From contig NZ_JAVRHP010000004.1 in NCBI RefSeq assembly GCF_031846505.1, forward strand, positions 1 through 64,000: 64,000 bases of DNA, given 5' to 3'. A program made the translations under genes and the position numbers. This document shows, piece by piece, positions 36,771 to 44,938 of the stretch; position 1 is the first letter of the stretch, and each line of letters begins with the position of its first letter. Below the pieces are notes generated by a model that was not told the origin of the DNA, made no database searches, and saw nothing but the letters and a program-made list of their open reading frames with translations. This DNA comes from Autumnicola edwardsiae (GTDB lineage: Bacteria; Bacteroidota; Bacteroidia; Flavobacteriales; Flavobacteriaceae).

Positions 36771-37494
36771 TAGTTTTTCCAAATCTTCGTTCTCTGTTTT
36801 GATAATTGTAAATGGCTTCAAAAAGATCTTCTTTTCTAAAGTCCGGCCATAAAATTTTTGTAAAATATAATTCGGCATATGCTATTTGCCATAGCAGGAA
36901 ATTGCTTATTCGCTGCTCACCGCTTGTCCTGATCAACAGGTCCACGTCTGGTAAATTGTGGGTGTAAAGATGCTTATTTATAACCGATTCATCAATAGCA
37001 TCAATGGATAATTCATTGTTTTCAATCTCTTTACTAATACTTTTAATGCAGTTAGTCAATTCTTCACGGGAACCATAGCTAAGTGCGAGTGTAAGAATCA
37101 TCCTTTTATTGGAGCTGGTTTTTTCTATAACTTCTGAAAGTTCCCTACGTGCTTTTTTAGGAAGTGTGTGAATATTGCCTATAGCTTTTAACTGTATATC
37201 ATTTTCCTGAAGGGTTTTTATCTCTTTCCGAAGAGAAGAAACCAGTAATTTCATAAGTAGATCCACTTCGAGCTTTGGACGGTTCCAGTTTTCAGTAGAA
37301 AAAGCATAAAGAGTAAGGTGTTTGACTCCAATTTCAGCACATCCTTCTACCACGTCTCTTACAGCAGTGGTGCCTTCTTCATGCCCCGCAGCTCTTAAAT
37401 AGCCTTTTTTTTGCGCCCACCGCCCGTTGCCATCCATAATAACGGCGATATGCAGGGGTAATTTTTCAAGGTTTATTTTGTCTCTAAAGATCAT
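36754..37494 (-). CDS. uppS: Isoprenyl transferase (undecaprenyl diphosphate synthase)
   Basis: 246 residues of the cis-prenyltransferase family, which builds undecaprenyl diphosphate for peptidoglycan and O-antigen carriers. The catalytic Asp motif HIAVIMDGNGRWAQKKGYLRAAGHEEG is at the N-terminus, and the late signature DLLIRTSGEQRISNFLLWQIAYAELYF is present. It lies between the DUF6089 gene and bamA; 1 base separates it from the former and it overlaps the latter. Confidence 0.97.
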   Translation of the reverse strand: MIFRDKINLEKLPLHIAVIMDGNGRWAQKKGYLRAAGHEEGTTAVRDVVEGCAEIGVKHLTLYAFSTENWNRPKLEVDLLMKLLVSSLRKEIKTLQENDIQLKAIGNIHTLPKKARRELSEVIEKTSSNKRMILTLALSYGSREELTNCIKSISKEIENNELSIDAIDESVINKHLYTHNLPDVDLLIRTSGEQRISNFLLWQIAYAELYFTKILWPDFRKEDLFEAIYNYQNRERRFGKTSEQLS

Positions 37495-37495
37495 A

Positions 37496-38197
37496 TTAAA
37501 AGCGGCTATAACATGGTTTTCTTCCGAAGGTAAAAGTAAGGCTTATCCCAGTAAATACATACCAGTCTGAAGTATTTCTATTTCCAAACTCAATAGGCGG
37601 GTCTCTTCTCCCAAGAAGTTCAGAAGGCCAGCTGCCATCCAGGTTGTCGCTGAAGGTGTAACGGGCACCTATTTCCAATCCTCCTATAATATGTTCCGTA
37701 ATTGTTTCTTTGTATCCTAAGACCATTGGTATTGCAAATTCCCAGTTTGTTCCTTCATTTTCTAAATTACCCGCTCTTCCATCCCTTAGGTAAACATGAT
37801 CGGCTCTAAAAAAGGTTATTCCTGTATATAGGTAAGGAGTGCTCTGGGGGGTGCCTTCGTGTAAATCATAACTCCAGAAATTATACTCAATTCCTAAAGA
37901 AGCTTCAGCAATTGTGTTGGTAAAGGAGTAGCCTCGCTGCTGCCTTCGGGTTTCACTGGATTTGGCATCATCTGCAGCTATTTCTGCATAAAGTAAGGAC
38001 GCCCGGAAAGCGTGCCTGGGACTTCTGTTCCATTTTGCCATTACTCCGCCCACCAGTGTATTTGGATAAATATAATTGGACTTTCCTACGTCTCCAATAT
38101 AATTGGCACCACCAATAAAAGGTCCCAATTCGAACGTTTGGGAGTAGGAAAAGGCGGTGTAAACAACCAAAAAAGTAAAAGCAAGTAGGTGCTTCAT
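37496..38197 (-). CDS. DUF6089 outer-membrane protein
   Basis: 233 residues with a signal peptide (LLAFTFLVVYTAFSYSQ) and an outer-membrane-barrel-like mature part that begins FELGPFIGGANYIGDVGKSNYIYPN and ends in TGISLTFTFG plus a short tail. This family regularly precedes uppS and bamA in flavobacteria. It has no established function; position suggests a role in outer-membrane biogenesis. It heads the operon behind a good promoter at 38216-38244. Confidence 0.88.
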   Translation of the reverse strand: MKHLLAFTFLVVYTAFSYSQTFELGPFIGGANYIGDVGKSNYIYPNTLVGGVMAKWNRSPRHAFRASLLYAEIAADDAKSSETRRQQRGYSFTNTIAEASLGIEYNFWSYDLHEGTPQSTPYLYTGITFFRADHVYLRDGRAGNLENEGTNWEFAIPMVLGYKETITEHIIGGLEIGARYTFSDNLDGSWPSELLGRRDPPIEFGNRNTSDWYVFTGISLTFTFGRKPCYSRF

Positions 38198-38215
38198 AGG
38201 TTTTTAAAAGTCTGC

Positions 38216-38244
38216 AAATATAACAATTATGTTTGCTCCACAAT
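38216..38244 (-). promoter_or_regulatory. Promoter of the DUF6089-uppS-bamA-ompH operon
   Basis: On the minus strand, TTG at 38244-38242, 18 bases, then TATATTTG at 38223-38216, 18 bases before the DUF6089 ATG. Fits the Bacteroidota consensus. Confidence 0.75.
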
Positions 38245-38297
38245 ATTTTGAGCATTTTTGTACACAGTTATAAACAGATTTGGGAAACTTTTATTGC

Positions 38298-39182
38298 CTA
38301 ATTACGTTTATCTTCTCCCCAAAGTAGCTTCTTCCGTAGGGTTTTTAGAAAACTGTCTCCATGCAGTTCTACAATCTTAATCGCGAACGGGGCCTTTTCT
38401 ATTGTTATTTCGGTATCGTTCTCCAAAGTGGCAATGCGGGAATCCATAGAAACGAGATAAGAGTTTTCCCTTCCGGAAACTTTGAGGCGAATTTTTGTAC
38501 TATCTGTAATCACCAGAGGTCTGGCGTTAAGATTATGAGGTGCAATAGGGGTAATAATAAGTGAATTAACATTTGGCGTAATTACCGGGCCACCACAACT
38601 TAGAGAATATCCTGTGGAGCCTGTGGGAGTGGATATTATTACACCATCTGCCCAGTAGGAAGTGAGGTACTGGTCGTCCAGCCATGTATCTACGGTTATC
38701 ATAGAGGTGGTGTTTCTTCGGCTCACCGCAATTTCATTAAGGGCCACATGTTTAAATACCCCGTCTGGATTTTCGGGATCTGTAGAGATTTTCAGAACGG
38801 TTCTTTCTGAAATACTGTAATTTTTTTGAAGGATGTTATGAATAGTGGCTTTAATTTCTTCTTTTTGAATGGTGGCGAGAAAACCAAGTCTGCCTGTATT
38901 TATTCCTAAAATGGGAATATCCAGGTCACGAATGTAATTAATAGATTTTAGTATTGTTCCATCTCCGCCAATACAGAAAAAAAGGTCGTAGGAATTATCC
39001 AGTTCTTCAAACGTTCTGAAATGATTGTATTCCTTATTTATGGTTTCATTCTTGTTAATTAGATCAAGAAAGTTTTCTTCTATAATTACCTCCACATTCT
39101 CCTGGTCGAGCAGTTCCAGCAACTGTGCGATGTACTTCCCGGCGTTGGCGTGATAAAATTGCCCATAAATCCCTATTTTCAT
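38298..39182 (-). CDS. nadK: NAD kinase
   Basis: 294 residues. Phosphorylates NAD to NADP. Motifs: FFCIGGDGTILKSINYIRD (GGDGT), LGINTGRLGFLA, and the NAD-binding TPTGSTGYSLSCGGPVI with VITPIAPHNLNARPLVI. It is encoded 58 bases behind the CBS-domain gene on the same strand. The start ATG at 39182 gives the usual MKIGIYGQ N-terminus. Confidence 0.96.
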   Translation of the reverse strand: MKIGIYGQFYHANAGKYIAQLLELLDQENVEVIIEENFLDLINKNETINKEYNHFRTFEELDNSYDLFFCIGGDGTILKSINYIRDLDIPILGINTGRLGFLATIQKEEIKATIHNILQKNYSISERTVLKISTDPENPDGVFKHVALNEIAVSRRNTTSMITVDTWLDDQYLTSYWADGVIISTPTGSTGYSLSCGGPVITPNVNSLIITPIAPHNLNARPLVITDSTKIRLKVSGRENSYLVSMDSRIATLENDTEITIEKAPFAIKIVELHGDSFLKTLRKKLLWGEDKRN

Positions 39183-39240
39183 AAAATAAATATTAAAAAG
39201 ACCCTGTTGTTAAGAAGAAAAAATAGCTTTTTTTAGATAA

Positions 39241-39897
39241 TTATATATTCAGGTACTTATCAAGATATTTTGACCTGTCTTTCATGTTCTTTTTAAAGGT
39301 ATCTTCCTGGTGCTCTGAAATTATGTTGTACCCATAGCGCCTAAAGGCCTGGATAATGGCAGTCATAGCCGTGGGGCTGGTTTTAATTGTGATTTGGGCA
39401 ACATCATTTTCTATCTTCGAAACAAAGGCACCTAAAATATGGCCATTATTGGTCTCTACTATCTGGCTTACTTCACTAATTGAGTAATCTTTAAAACTTT
39501 TTTCAACCACAAGGATGTTTCCGGATTCATTTAAAAAAGGAGTTTCATTAAAGAGGCTAATCATATCATTAACTTCAAAATAACCCTGGTAAACGTTGCT
39601 TTCATCGAGCACCGGAAGCAAATTAGTATCGTTTTGAGCAAAAGATTCCAGAATATCCAGCCAATAGCCGTTTTCCCTTACAAAAAAACCTTCCAAAGCA
39701 TATTGATAATCTTCCAATGTCTTTTCTGCATCAAAGCAGCGGATGTCATTTTCTGAAATGCAACCAATATAGGTTCCGCTTTTTTCTACCGGTAGATGTG
39801 TATAGGTTAGGTTGTTAAATAGATCCTGGGTTTCTCCAATTCTATCGGAGAGTTTCAGGATGTTAACGTCGTTTAAAATATATTCCTCCATGCTCAT
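39241..39897 (-). CDS. CBS-domain protein
   Basis: 218 residues with a tandem pair of CBS-like repeats in the first ~140 residues (LPVEKSGTYIGCISENDIRCFD; NLLPVLDESNVYQGYFEVNDMISLFN) and a C-terminal ACT-like region (DYSISEVSQIVETNNGHILGAFVSKIENDVAQITIKTS). CBS pairs bind adenosine nucleotides; the target is not visible. A CBS protein between pdxJ and nadK is the common flavobacterial order, so it may sense nucleotide status for NadK. Start could be ATG 39897 or 39891. Confidence 0.85.
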   Translation of the reverse strand: MSMEEYILNDVNILKLSDRIGETQDLFNNLTYTHLPVEKSGTYIGCISENDIRCFDAEKTLEDYQYALEGFFVRENGYWLDILESFAQNDTNLLPVLDESNVYQGYFEVNDMISLFNETPFLNESGNILVVEKSFKDYSISEVSQIVETNNGHILGAFVSKIENDVAQITIKTSPTAMTAIIQAFRRYGYNIISEHQEDTFKKNMKDRSKYLDKYLNI

Positions 39898-39959
39898 AAT
39901 CTTGCTCCTTTTTCTGCAAATTAATCAAAATAATATTCAATGAAGCAGGGGCAACTTTG

Positions 39960-39967
39960 TATTTTTG
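39960..39967 (+). promoter_or_regulatory. -7 box of pdxJ
   Basis: TATTTTTG 18 bases before the pdxJ ATG at 39986. A TTG in this box is a false start for the pdxJ frame. No clear -33 element. Confidence 0.5.
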
Positions 39968-39985
39968 TTATATAAAGCTAAAAAT

Positions 39986-40699
39986 ATGACCAAATTAAGT
40001 GTAAATATTAATAAAATTGCTACTCTTAGAAATGCGCGCGGCGGAAATATTCCTAATGTCGTTCAGGTAGCACTGGATATAGAATCTTTTGGGGCTCAGG
40101 GCATAACTGTACATCCAAGGCCAGATGAGCGGCATATAACCTATCAGGATGTGCTTGATCTTAGTCGTGTCTTGACAACAGAGTTTAATATTGAAGGGAA
40201 TCCTATTACAAAATTCGTGAATCTTGTACTACAGGTAAAGCCGGCCCAGGTGACTCTCGTGCCAGATAAAGAAGATGCCATAACCTCCAATGCAGGATGG
40301 GATACCGTGCAGAATAAAACTTATCTTAAAGAAGTAATTTCGGTATTTAAGGAAAATAATATCCGGACTTCTATTTTCGTAGATCCCGAACCCGAGATGA
40401 TAAAAGCGGCAGTGGAGACCGGTGCAGACAGGATAGAGCTATATACTGAAGCTTACGCTGTTTCCTATGCAAATGGCGAAAAGGAAGGTGTGATGCCTTA
40501 TGCAGAATGTGCTAAAATTGCACATGAGCTAGGGCTGGAAATAAATGCAGGGCACGATCTTTCTTTAGATAATATTGAATATTTTAAAGAGAAGGTGCCT
40601 CATGTAGATGAGGTTTCTATTGGCCACGCCTTAATCTCAGAGTCCTTATACATTGGGCTGGAAAAAACGATACAAGAATATCTAAAAATACTTAAGTAA
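39986..40699 (+). CDS. pdxJ: Pyridoxine 5'-phosphate synthase
   Basis: 237 residues from ATG 39986 (MTKLSVNINKIATLRNARGG), the standard PdxJ N-terminus; an upstream in-frame TTG lies in a -7 box. PdxJ condenses 1-deoxyxylulose 5-phosphate with an aminoacetone-phosphate intermediate in de novo vitamin B6 synthesis. Visible signatures are GITVHPRPDERHI, TLVPDKEDAITSNAGWD, IELYTEAYA and EVSIGHALISESLYIGLEKTI. It is separated by a single base from the next gene. Confidence 0.96.
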   Translation: MTKLSVNINKIATLRNARGGNIPNVVQVALDIESFGAQGITVHPRPDERHITYQDVLDLSRVLTTEFNIEGNPITKFVNLVLQVKPAQVTLVPDKEDAITSNAGWDTVQNKTYLKEVISVFKENNIRTSIFVDPEPEMIKAAVETGADRIELYTEAYAVSYANGEKEGVMPYAECAKIAHELGLEINAGHDLSLDNIEYFKEKVPHVDEVSIGHALISESLYIGLEKTIQEYLKILK

Positions 40700-40700
40700 A

Positions 40701-41465
40701 ATGAAGTTACATTCAACAACAGTTGGGAAAGGTAAACCTCTCCTTATTTTACACGGATTCCTGGGAATGAGTGATAACTGGAAAACCTTGGGAAATTCCT
40801 TTGCAGAAGAAGGATTTGAGGTGCATCTTCTAGATCAGCGAAATCACGGTAAAAGCCCACACAGTGATGACTTTAATTATAATCTTCTTGCTGAAGATAT
40901 TGCACTTTATTGCAGTGAAAGAAAGCTGGAAAATATTGTCCTTCTTGGTCATTCCATGGGTGGTAAAACGGCCATGTTAACAGCTTTTCTTCATCCTGAA
41001 TTAGTGGAAAAATTAATAGTAGTGGATATTGCACCTAAGTATTATGCTCCTCATCACCAGGAAATCCTGGCAGGTCTAACAGCTTTGGATGAAGCTACCA
41101 TAACTTCCCGTGGAGATGCTGAAGACTTTTTAGCAGATTTTGTTCCGGACAAACCAACAAGGCTGTTCCTGTTAAAAAACCTTTACTGGAAAACCAAAGA
41201 AAAACTTTCCTTGAAACTCAATTTAGAATCGCTGAAAAATAATATAGAGGATCTTGGCGCAGCACTTCCAGTACAATATGCTTATGAAAAGTCCACTCTT
41301 TTTATAAAGGGTGGAAAGTCAAAATACATTAAAGATGAAGATTGGGAAGAGATCAAAGAACAATTTAGTAAGGCAGAGTTAGTGACTATTCCCGGAGCTG
41401 GGCATTGGGTGCATGCAGAAAAGAGGAAGGAATTCTTTAATGTGGTATTGGGATTTCTTCAATGA
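40701..41465 (+). CDS. Alpha/beta hydrolase, YbfF type
   Basis: 254 residues. The alpha/beta-hydrolase core is complete: oxyanion region LLILHGFLGMSDNW, nucleophile elbow GHSMGG, and C-terminal catalytic His in GAGHWVHAEKRKEF; the strand VVDIAPKYYAPHH and Asp region are consistent with YbfF-like esterases. The substrate is unknown. It lies 1 base behind pdxJ and probably shares its transcript. Confidence 0.9.
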   Translation: MKLHSTTVGKGKPLLILHGFLGMSDNWKTLGNSFAEEGFEVHLLDQRNHGKSPHSDDFNYNLLAEDIALYCSERKLENIVLLGHSMGGKTAMLTAFLHPELVEKLIVVDIAPKYYAPHHQEILAGLTALDEATITSRGDAEDFLADFVPDKPTRLFLLKNLYWKTKEKLSLKLNLESLKNNIEDLGAALPVQYAYEKSTLFIKGGKSKYIKDEDWEEIKEQFSKAELVTIPGAGHWVHAEKRKEFFNVVLGFLQ

Positions 41466-41582
41466 ATGTTAAATTTGTTATGTACGCATAATAAATTCAT
41501 AAGAAATGTTGTTTAATTTTTATTTTATTCCAATATTAGCCTCTATATATTAAACAATATTGAATTTTAATCACTGTTATTT

Positions 41583-42839
41583 ATGAAAAAAATATTTTTG
41601 CTCGTGCTCTGCGGGCTAACTTCTGCGGTTATTTATGCCGGGGGGTACAGGGTCAGTCTTCAGGGTCAGCGTTCCCTTGCTATGGGGCATACCGGAGTGG
41701 CGCTGGTAAACAATGCTGAACTTGCTTTTTTTAATCCGGCGGGCCTGGTTTACCTGGAAAATAAAATAAATGTCGCTGTGGGTGCAAGTGCAGTATTCTC
41801 TAACGTTATCTGGCAGAACGACGAATTTGGGCAGATGGCTGAAACTGATAACCCTGTTGGAACTCCTTTCTATGCTTACTTCTCGTATGGCGTAAACGAC
41901 TGGTTAACATTGGGTTTAAGTGCCTATACTCCCTATGGAAGCTCTGTAGAATGGCCCGATGATTGGGCTGGTTCTCACCTTGTTAATAACATCGATTTGC
42001 AGGCCATTTATATCCAACCGTTAGCTTCCGTTAAAATTTCAGAGAAGATCAGTATTGGCGGTGGTCCCATTTATGTAAATGGTTCGGTTAATTTCAATAG
42101 AAACCTTGACAGAACTCTTACTGATGTGGAAGGGAACAGAGCAAATGTCACTGTTGATGCTTCGGGTGTTAGTGCGTGGGGTTGGTCACTTGGGGGCATG
42201 TACAGTCCTACCGAGAATTTGCGTTTTGGCGTAAATTACCGTTCAGAGATAATCGTGGAAGCTGAAGGTGGAGATGCAGATTTTGAAAATATCCCAAATT
42301 CACCCGCGACCTCTTTCGCAGATACTCAGTTTGATGCTGCCTTGCCCCTACCTGCAGAGCTTACAGTGGGTGCCTCTTACCGCTTTGACAAGTGGACGGT
42401 GGCGGTAGATTATAATAGAAATTACTGGGATGTCTATAATTCGTTGGATATAGATTTTGCAGATGCAGGCATTCCTGATTCAGACAATCCAAGGAATTAC
42501 AAGAACTCGTCTATTTATAGGTTCGGACTTCAATATTGGGCAAATGAAACCTTCACACTTCGTGCAGGTTATTATTTTGACGAATCTCCAGTCCAGTCCG
42601 GTTATTTTGCTCCTGAAACTCCTCGTAATGATTCCAATAACTTTACAGGGGGTCTTTCAATAAATATCAACGATCGTTTTGCCATAGATGCCTCTTTTCT
42701 TTACAGTAGGTTTGACGAAATCGAGGAAACTTATAATCCTGATCCGGAAACATTCCCTGATTATGAAGGTGTGCCTTTTGGAGGGACTTTTAAATCCAGT
42801 GCTTTTGTGCCTGGACTTGGATTAACAATTAAAATTTAA
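41583..42839 (+). CDS. OmpP1/FadL-type outer-membrane transporter
   Basis: 418 residues with a signal peptide (FLLVLCGLTSAVIYA, cut near residue 20) and the FadL/TodX hallmark at the mature N-terminus: GGYRVSLQGQRSLAMGHTGVALVNNAELAFFNPAGLVYLENK. The rest is a 14-strand-like barrel with GLSAYTPYG and ending FKSSAFVPGLGLTIKI. It probably carries long-chain fatty acids or other hydrophobic molecules. It is 10 bases upstream of a GDSL-type lipoprotein gene, suggesting joint lipid handling. Confidence 0.93.
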   Translation: MKKIFLLVLCGLTSAVIYAGGYRVSLQGQRSLAMGHTGVALVNNAELAFFNPAGLVYLENKINVAVGASAVFSNVIWQNDEFGQMAETDNPVGTPFYAYFSYGVNDWLTLGLSAYTPYGSSVEWPDDWAGSHLVNNIDLQAIYIQPLASVKISEKISIGGGPIYVNGSVNFNRNLDRTLTDVEGNRANVTVDASGVSAWGWSLGGMYSPTENLRFGVNYRSEIIVEAEGGDADFENIPNSPATSFADTQFDAALPLPAELTVGASYRFDKWTVAVDYNRNYWDVYNSLDIDFADAGIPDSDNPRNYKNSSIYRFGLQYWANETFTLRAGYYFDESPVQSGYFAPETPRNDSNNFTGGLSININDRFAIDASFLYSRFDEIEETYNPDPETFPDYEGVPFGGTFKSSAFVPGLGLTIKI

Positions 42840-42849
42840 TAGGAACCAC

Positions 42850-44424
42850 ATGAAAAATTATTTTAGATATATAGCAGTTCTGGCTTTAAGTATTGTTTCC
42901 TGTGAACCGGAATTTGAGGATCCCATAGATGAAGAAGGTTTTTACAGTAATGGAGAAGCAGATTTTTCAAATTATGTAGCTCTGGGAAATTCGTTAACCG
43001 CGGGATTTGCAGACAATGCATTGTATATTTCCGGACAGGAAAACTCTTATCCAAACATTCTTGCACAGCAATTTGCAGTAGTTCAGGATACTGAAGGTTT
43101 TAGACAACCTTTGGTGAACGACAATACGGGAGGGCTGGTTTTAGGAGGGCAGACTATTCCTGGATTTGATACAAGGCTGGTGCTTTCTTTTGATGCAGAT
43201 GGCAGTAATCCCAGTCCCCAAAATTACCGTGGAGCACAACCAACCACAGATGTAAGTACAAAACTGGAAGGTAGTTTTAATAATATGGGTGTTCCCGGCG
43301 CTAAAAGTTATCAGCTGGCGTTCCCGGGCTATGGAGATTTAAGCGGATTAACAACTCAACCTGCTACAGCGAATCCCTATTTTGTTAGGTTTGCTTCCTC
43401 GCCACAAACTACAGTAGTTCAGGATGCTTTAGCACAGGAGCCTACTTTTTTTTCGTTGTGGATTGGGAATAACGATGTGTTGGGATTTGCTACTTCAGGA
43501 GGGGTTGGCGTGGATCAAACGGGAACATTTACTGGTGCTAATCCAATAGAATATTTTAGTACATACGGTCCAAACGACATTACAGATCCAAATGCTTTTG
43601 CAGCGGTTTACGGGCAGATGGTGCAGGATCTGTCTGCGTCAGCATCTGGCGGGGTTTTAATTAACATTCCTGATGTTGCTTCTGTACCTTATTTTACTAC
43701 TGTTCCTGTCAACGCCATTCCGTTAGATTCACAAACTGCGACTGCTTTAAATGCACAGTTTGCTGCGTACAACGATCAGATCCTTCCGGGACTTATGGGG
43801 CTTGGCTTATTATCTGCGGAAGAAGTGCAGGCAAGAAGGATTAATTTTACTGAAGGACAAAATTTTGTGACACTTAGAGATGAGAGTTTAACCGATATAA
43901 GCCAGATAATCCAGGGAGCTCCTTTTAATCTTGACGCGCAAACTGCAGGCTTGTTAGGGCAATTGAGACAGGCGACTGTTGGGGATCTTATCCCGTTAAC
44001 CTCTTCCGGTTTCCTTGGTACTACCGTGGGAGGAGACCCTATGATGATAAACGGTGTTTCCGTTCCTCTTGGGGATCAACATGTATTAACCACGAGTGAG
44101 CAGGAAATGATTGCTGCGGCAACTCAAAGATATAACGAAACCATTGCGGCCCTTGCAGAAGCTAACGGTCTTGGCCTGGTAGATGCAAATGCAACCTTGT
44201 CACGTTTGGCAAGCGAAGGTATTTCTTTTGATGCCGGTACGGTTACTGCAGATTTTGTGTCAGGAGGAGCTTTCTCCTTAGATGGTATTCACTTAACTCC
44301 CAGAGGTTACGCCATTATTGCCAATGGCATTATTGATGAAATTAACGATACTTACAACTCAGAAGTCCCTAAAGTAAACGTAGGTAATTATACCACCGTT
44401 ACGCTAAGTAACGATGTGCAATAA
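42850..44424 (+). CDS. SGNH/GDSL-type hydrolase, predicted lipoprotein
   Basis: 524 residues. A lipoprotein signal peptide (YIAVLALSIVSC, lipobox Cys about residue 18) is followed by YVALGNSLTAGFADNALY, the GDSL block I in its GNSL variant. The block III-like IGNNDVLGFA and block V DGIHLTPRGYAIIANGIID supply the Gly, Asn and Asp-His of the SGNH active site. It is probably a surface or periplasmic esterase or lipase. The gene follows the FadL-type transporter by 10 bases and is closed by a terminator at 44449. Confidence 0.85.
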   Translation: MKNYFRYIAVLALSIVSCEPEFEDPIDEEGFYSNGEADFSNYVALGNSLTAGFADNALYISGQENSYPNILAQQFAVVQDTEGFRQPLVNDNTGGLVLGGQTIPGFDTRLVLSFDADGSNPSPQNYRGAQPTTDVSTKLEGSFNNMGVPGAKSYQLAFPGYGDLSGLTTQPATANPYFVRFASSPQTTVVQDALAQEPTFFSLWIGNNDVLGFATSGGVGVDQTGTFTGANPIEYFSTYGPNDITDPNAFAAVYGQMVQDLSASASGGVLINIPDVASVPYFTTVPVNAIPLDSQTATALNAQFAAYNDQILPGLMGLGLLSAEEVQARRINFTEGQNFVTLRDESLTDISQIIQGAPFNLDAQTAGLLGQLRQATVGDLIPLTSSGFLGTTVGGDPMMINGVSVPLGDQHVLTTSEQEMIAAATQRYNETIAALAEANGLGLVDANATLSRLASEGISFDAGTVTADFVSGGAFSLDGIHLTPRGYAIIANGIIDEINDTYNSEVPKVNVGNYTTVTLSNDVQ

Positions 44425-44448
44425 TATTAAATTTCACCCAAAATTATA

Positions 44449-44478
44449 ACGCCGGATTTTTATCCGGCGTTTTTTTTG
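44449..44478 (+). terminator. Terminator after the FadL-GDSL operon
   Basis: Perfect 9-bp stem ACGCCGGAT / ATCCGGCGT with a TTTT loop and a run of eight or more T. Confidence 0.92.
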
Positions 44479-44510
44479 CACTTTTGTCGGCTAACCAACT
44501 TTTTTCCCTT

Positions 44511-44852
44511 ATGAAATTTATTCTGCGTATCCTGTTATCAGCAATAGCAGTTCTCATCTTAGCCGAGTTTCTGCCCCGCGTTAGTGTAGATAATTATGTT
44601 ACCGCTATAATCGTGGCCCTCGTTTTGGCAATTCTCAATCTTATTGTAAAGCCAATTCTGGTCCTGTTCACGTTGCCTGTTACCATAATTACCTTCGGTT
44701 TGTTTCTGTTGATTATCAATGCGGTGATTATCCTTTTGGCAGATGCCTTTGTGGGTGGTTTTATGGTTGATGGATTGTTAATGGCTATAATATTCAGTTT
44801 GTTACTATCGCTTTTTCAATCGTTGTTGTTTTCCATTTTAAAATCAGATTAG
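44511..44852 (+). CDS. Phage-holin-family small membrane protein
   Basis: 113 residues from ATG 44511 with four hydrophobic helices: ILRILLSAIAVLILAEFLPRV, YVTAIIVALVLAILNLIVKPILVLFTLPVTIITFGLFLLIINAVIILL and GLLMAIIFSLLLSLFQSLLF. This is the 4-TM phage_holin_4_2/DUF360 family, chromosomally encoded in many bacteria with unknown role; there is no phage context here. The frame is open from TTG 44484 but ATG 44511 gives the family N-terminus. Confidence 0.88.
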   Translation: MKFILRILLSAIAVLILAEFLPRVSVDNYVTAIIVALVLAILNLIVKPILVLFTLPVTIITFGLFLLIINAVIILLADAFVGGFMVDGLLMAIIFSLLLSLFQSLLFSILKSD

Positions 44853-44882
44853 AAGCTTGCTGAAATTCAGTAAATTGAAACT

Positions 44883-44912
44883 TTGCCGGCTTACGAAAAA
44901 AGTGTAATTTTG
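44883..44912 (+). promoter_or_regulatory. Promoter of tig
   Basis: TTG at 44883-44885, 19 bases, TAATTTTG at 44905-44912, 26 bases before the tig ATG. Third example in the window with exactly 19-base spacing. Confidence 0.78.
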
Positions 44913-44938
44913 CACTCCAATTTTTATAACAAGTCAAG

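Noticed and set aside
36771..36878. Longer bamA start at 36878
   Set aside because: The extra residues are the uppS coding region read in another frame and would hide the signal peptide; GTG 36770 fits better.
39965..39985. TTG at 39965 as pdxJ start
   Set aside because: Within a -7 box; ATG 39986 gives the family N-terminus and the usual 237-residue length.
44511..44852. Phage gene because of the holin-family match
   Set aside because: This 4-TM family is common on chromosomes; no phage genes around.
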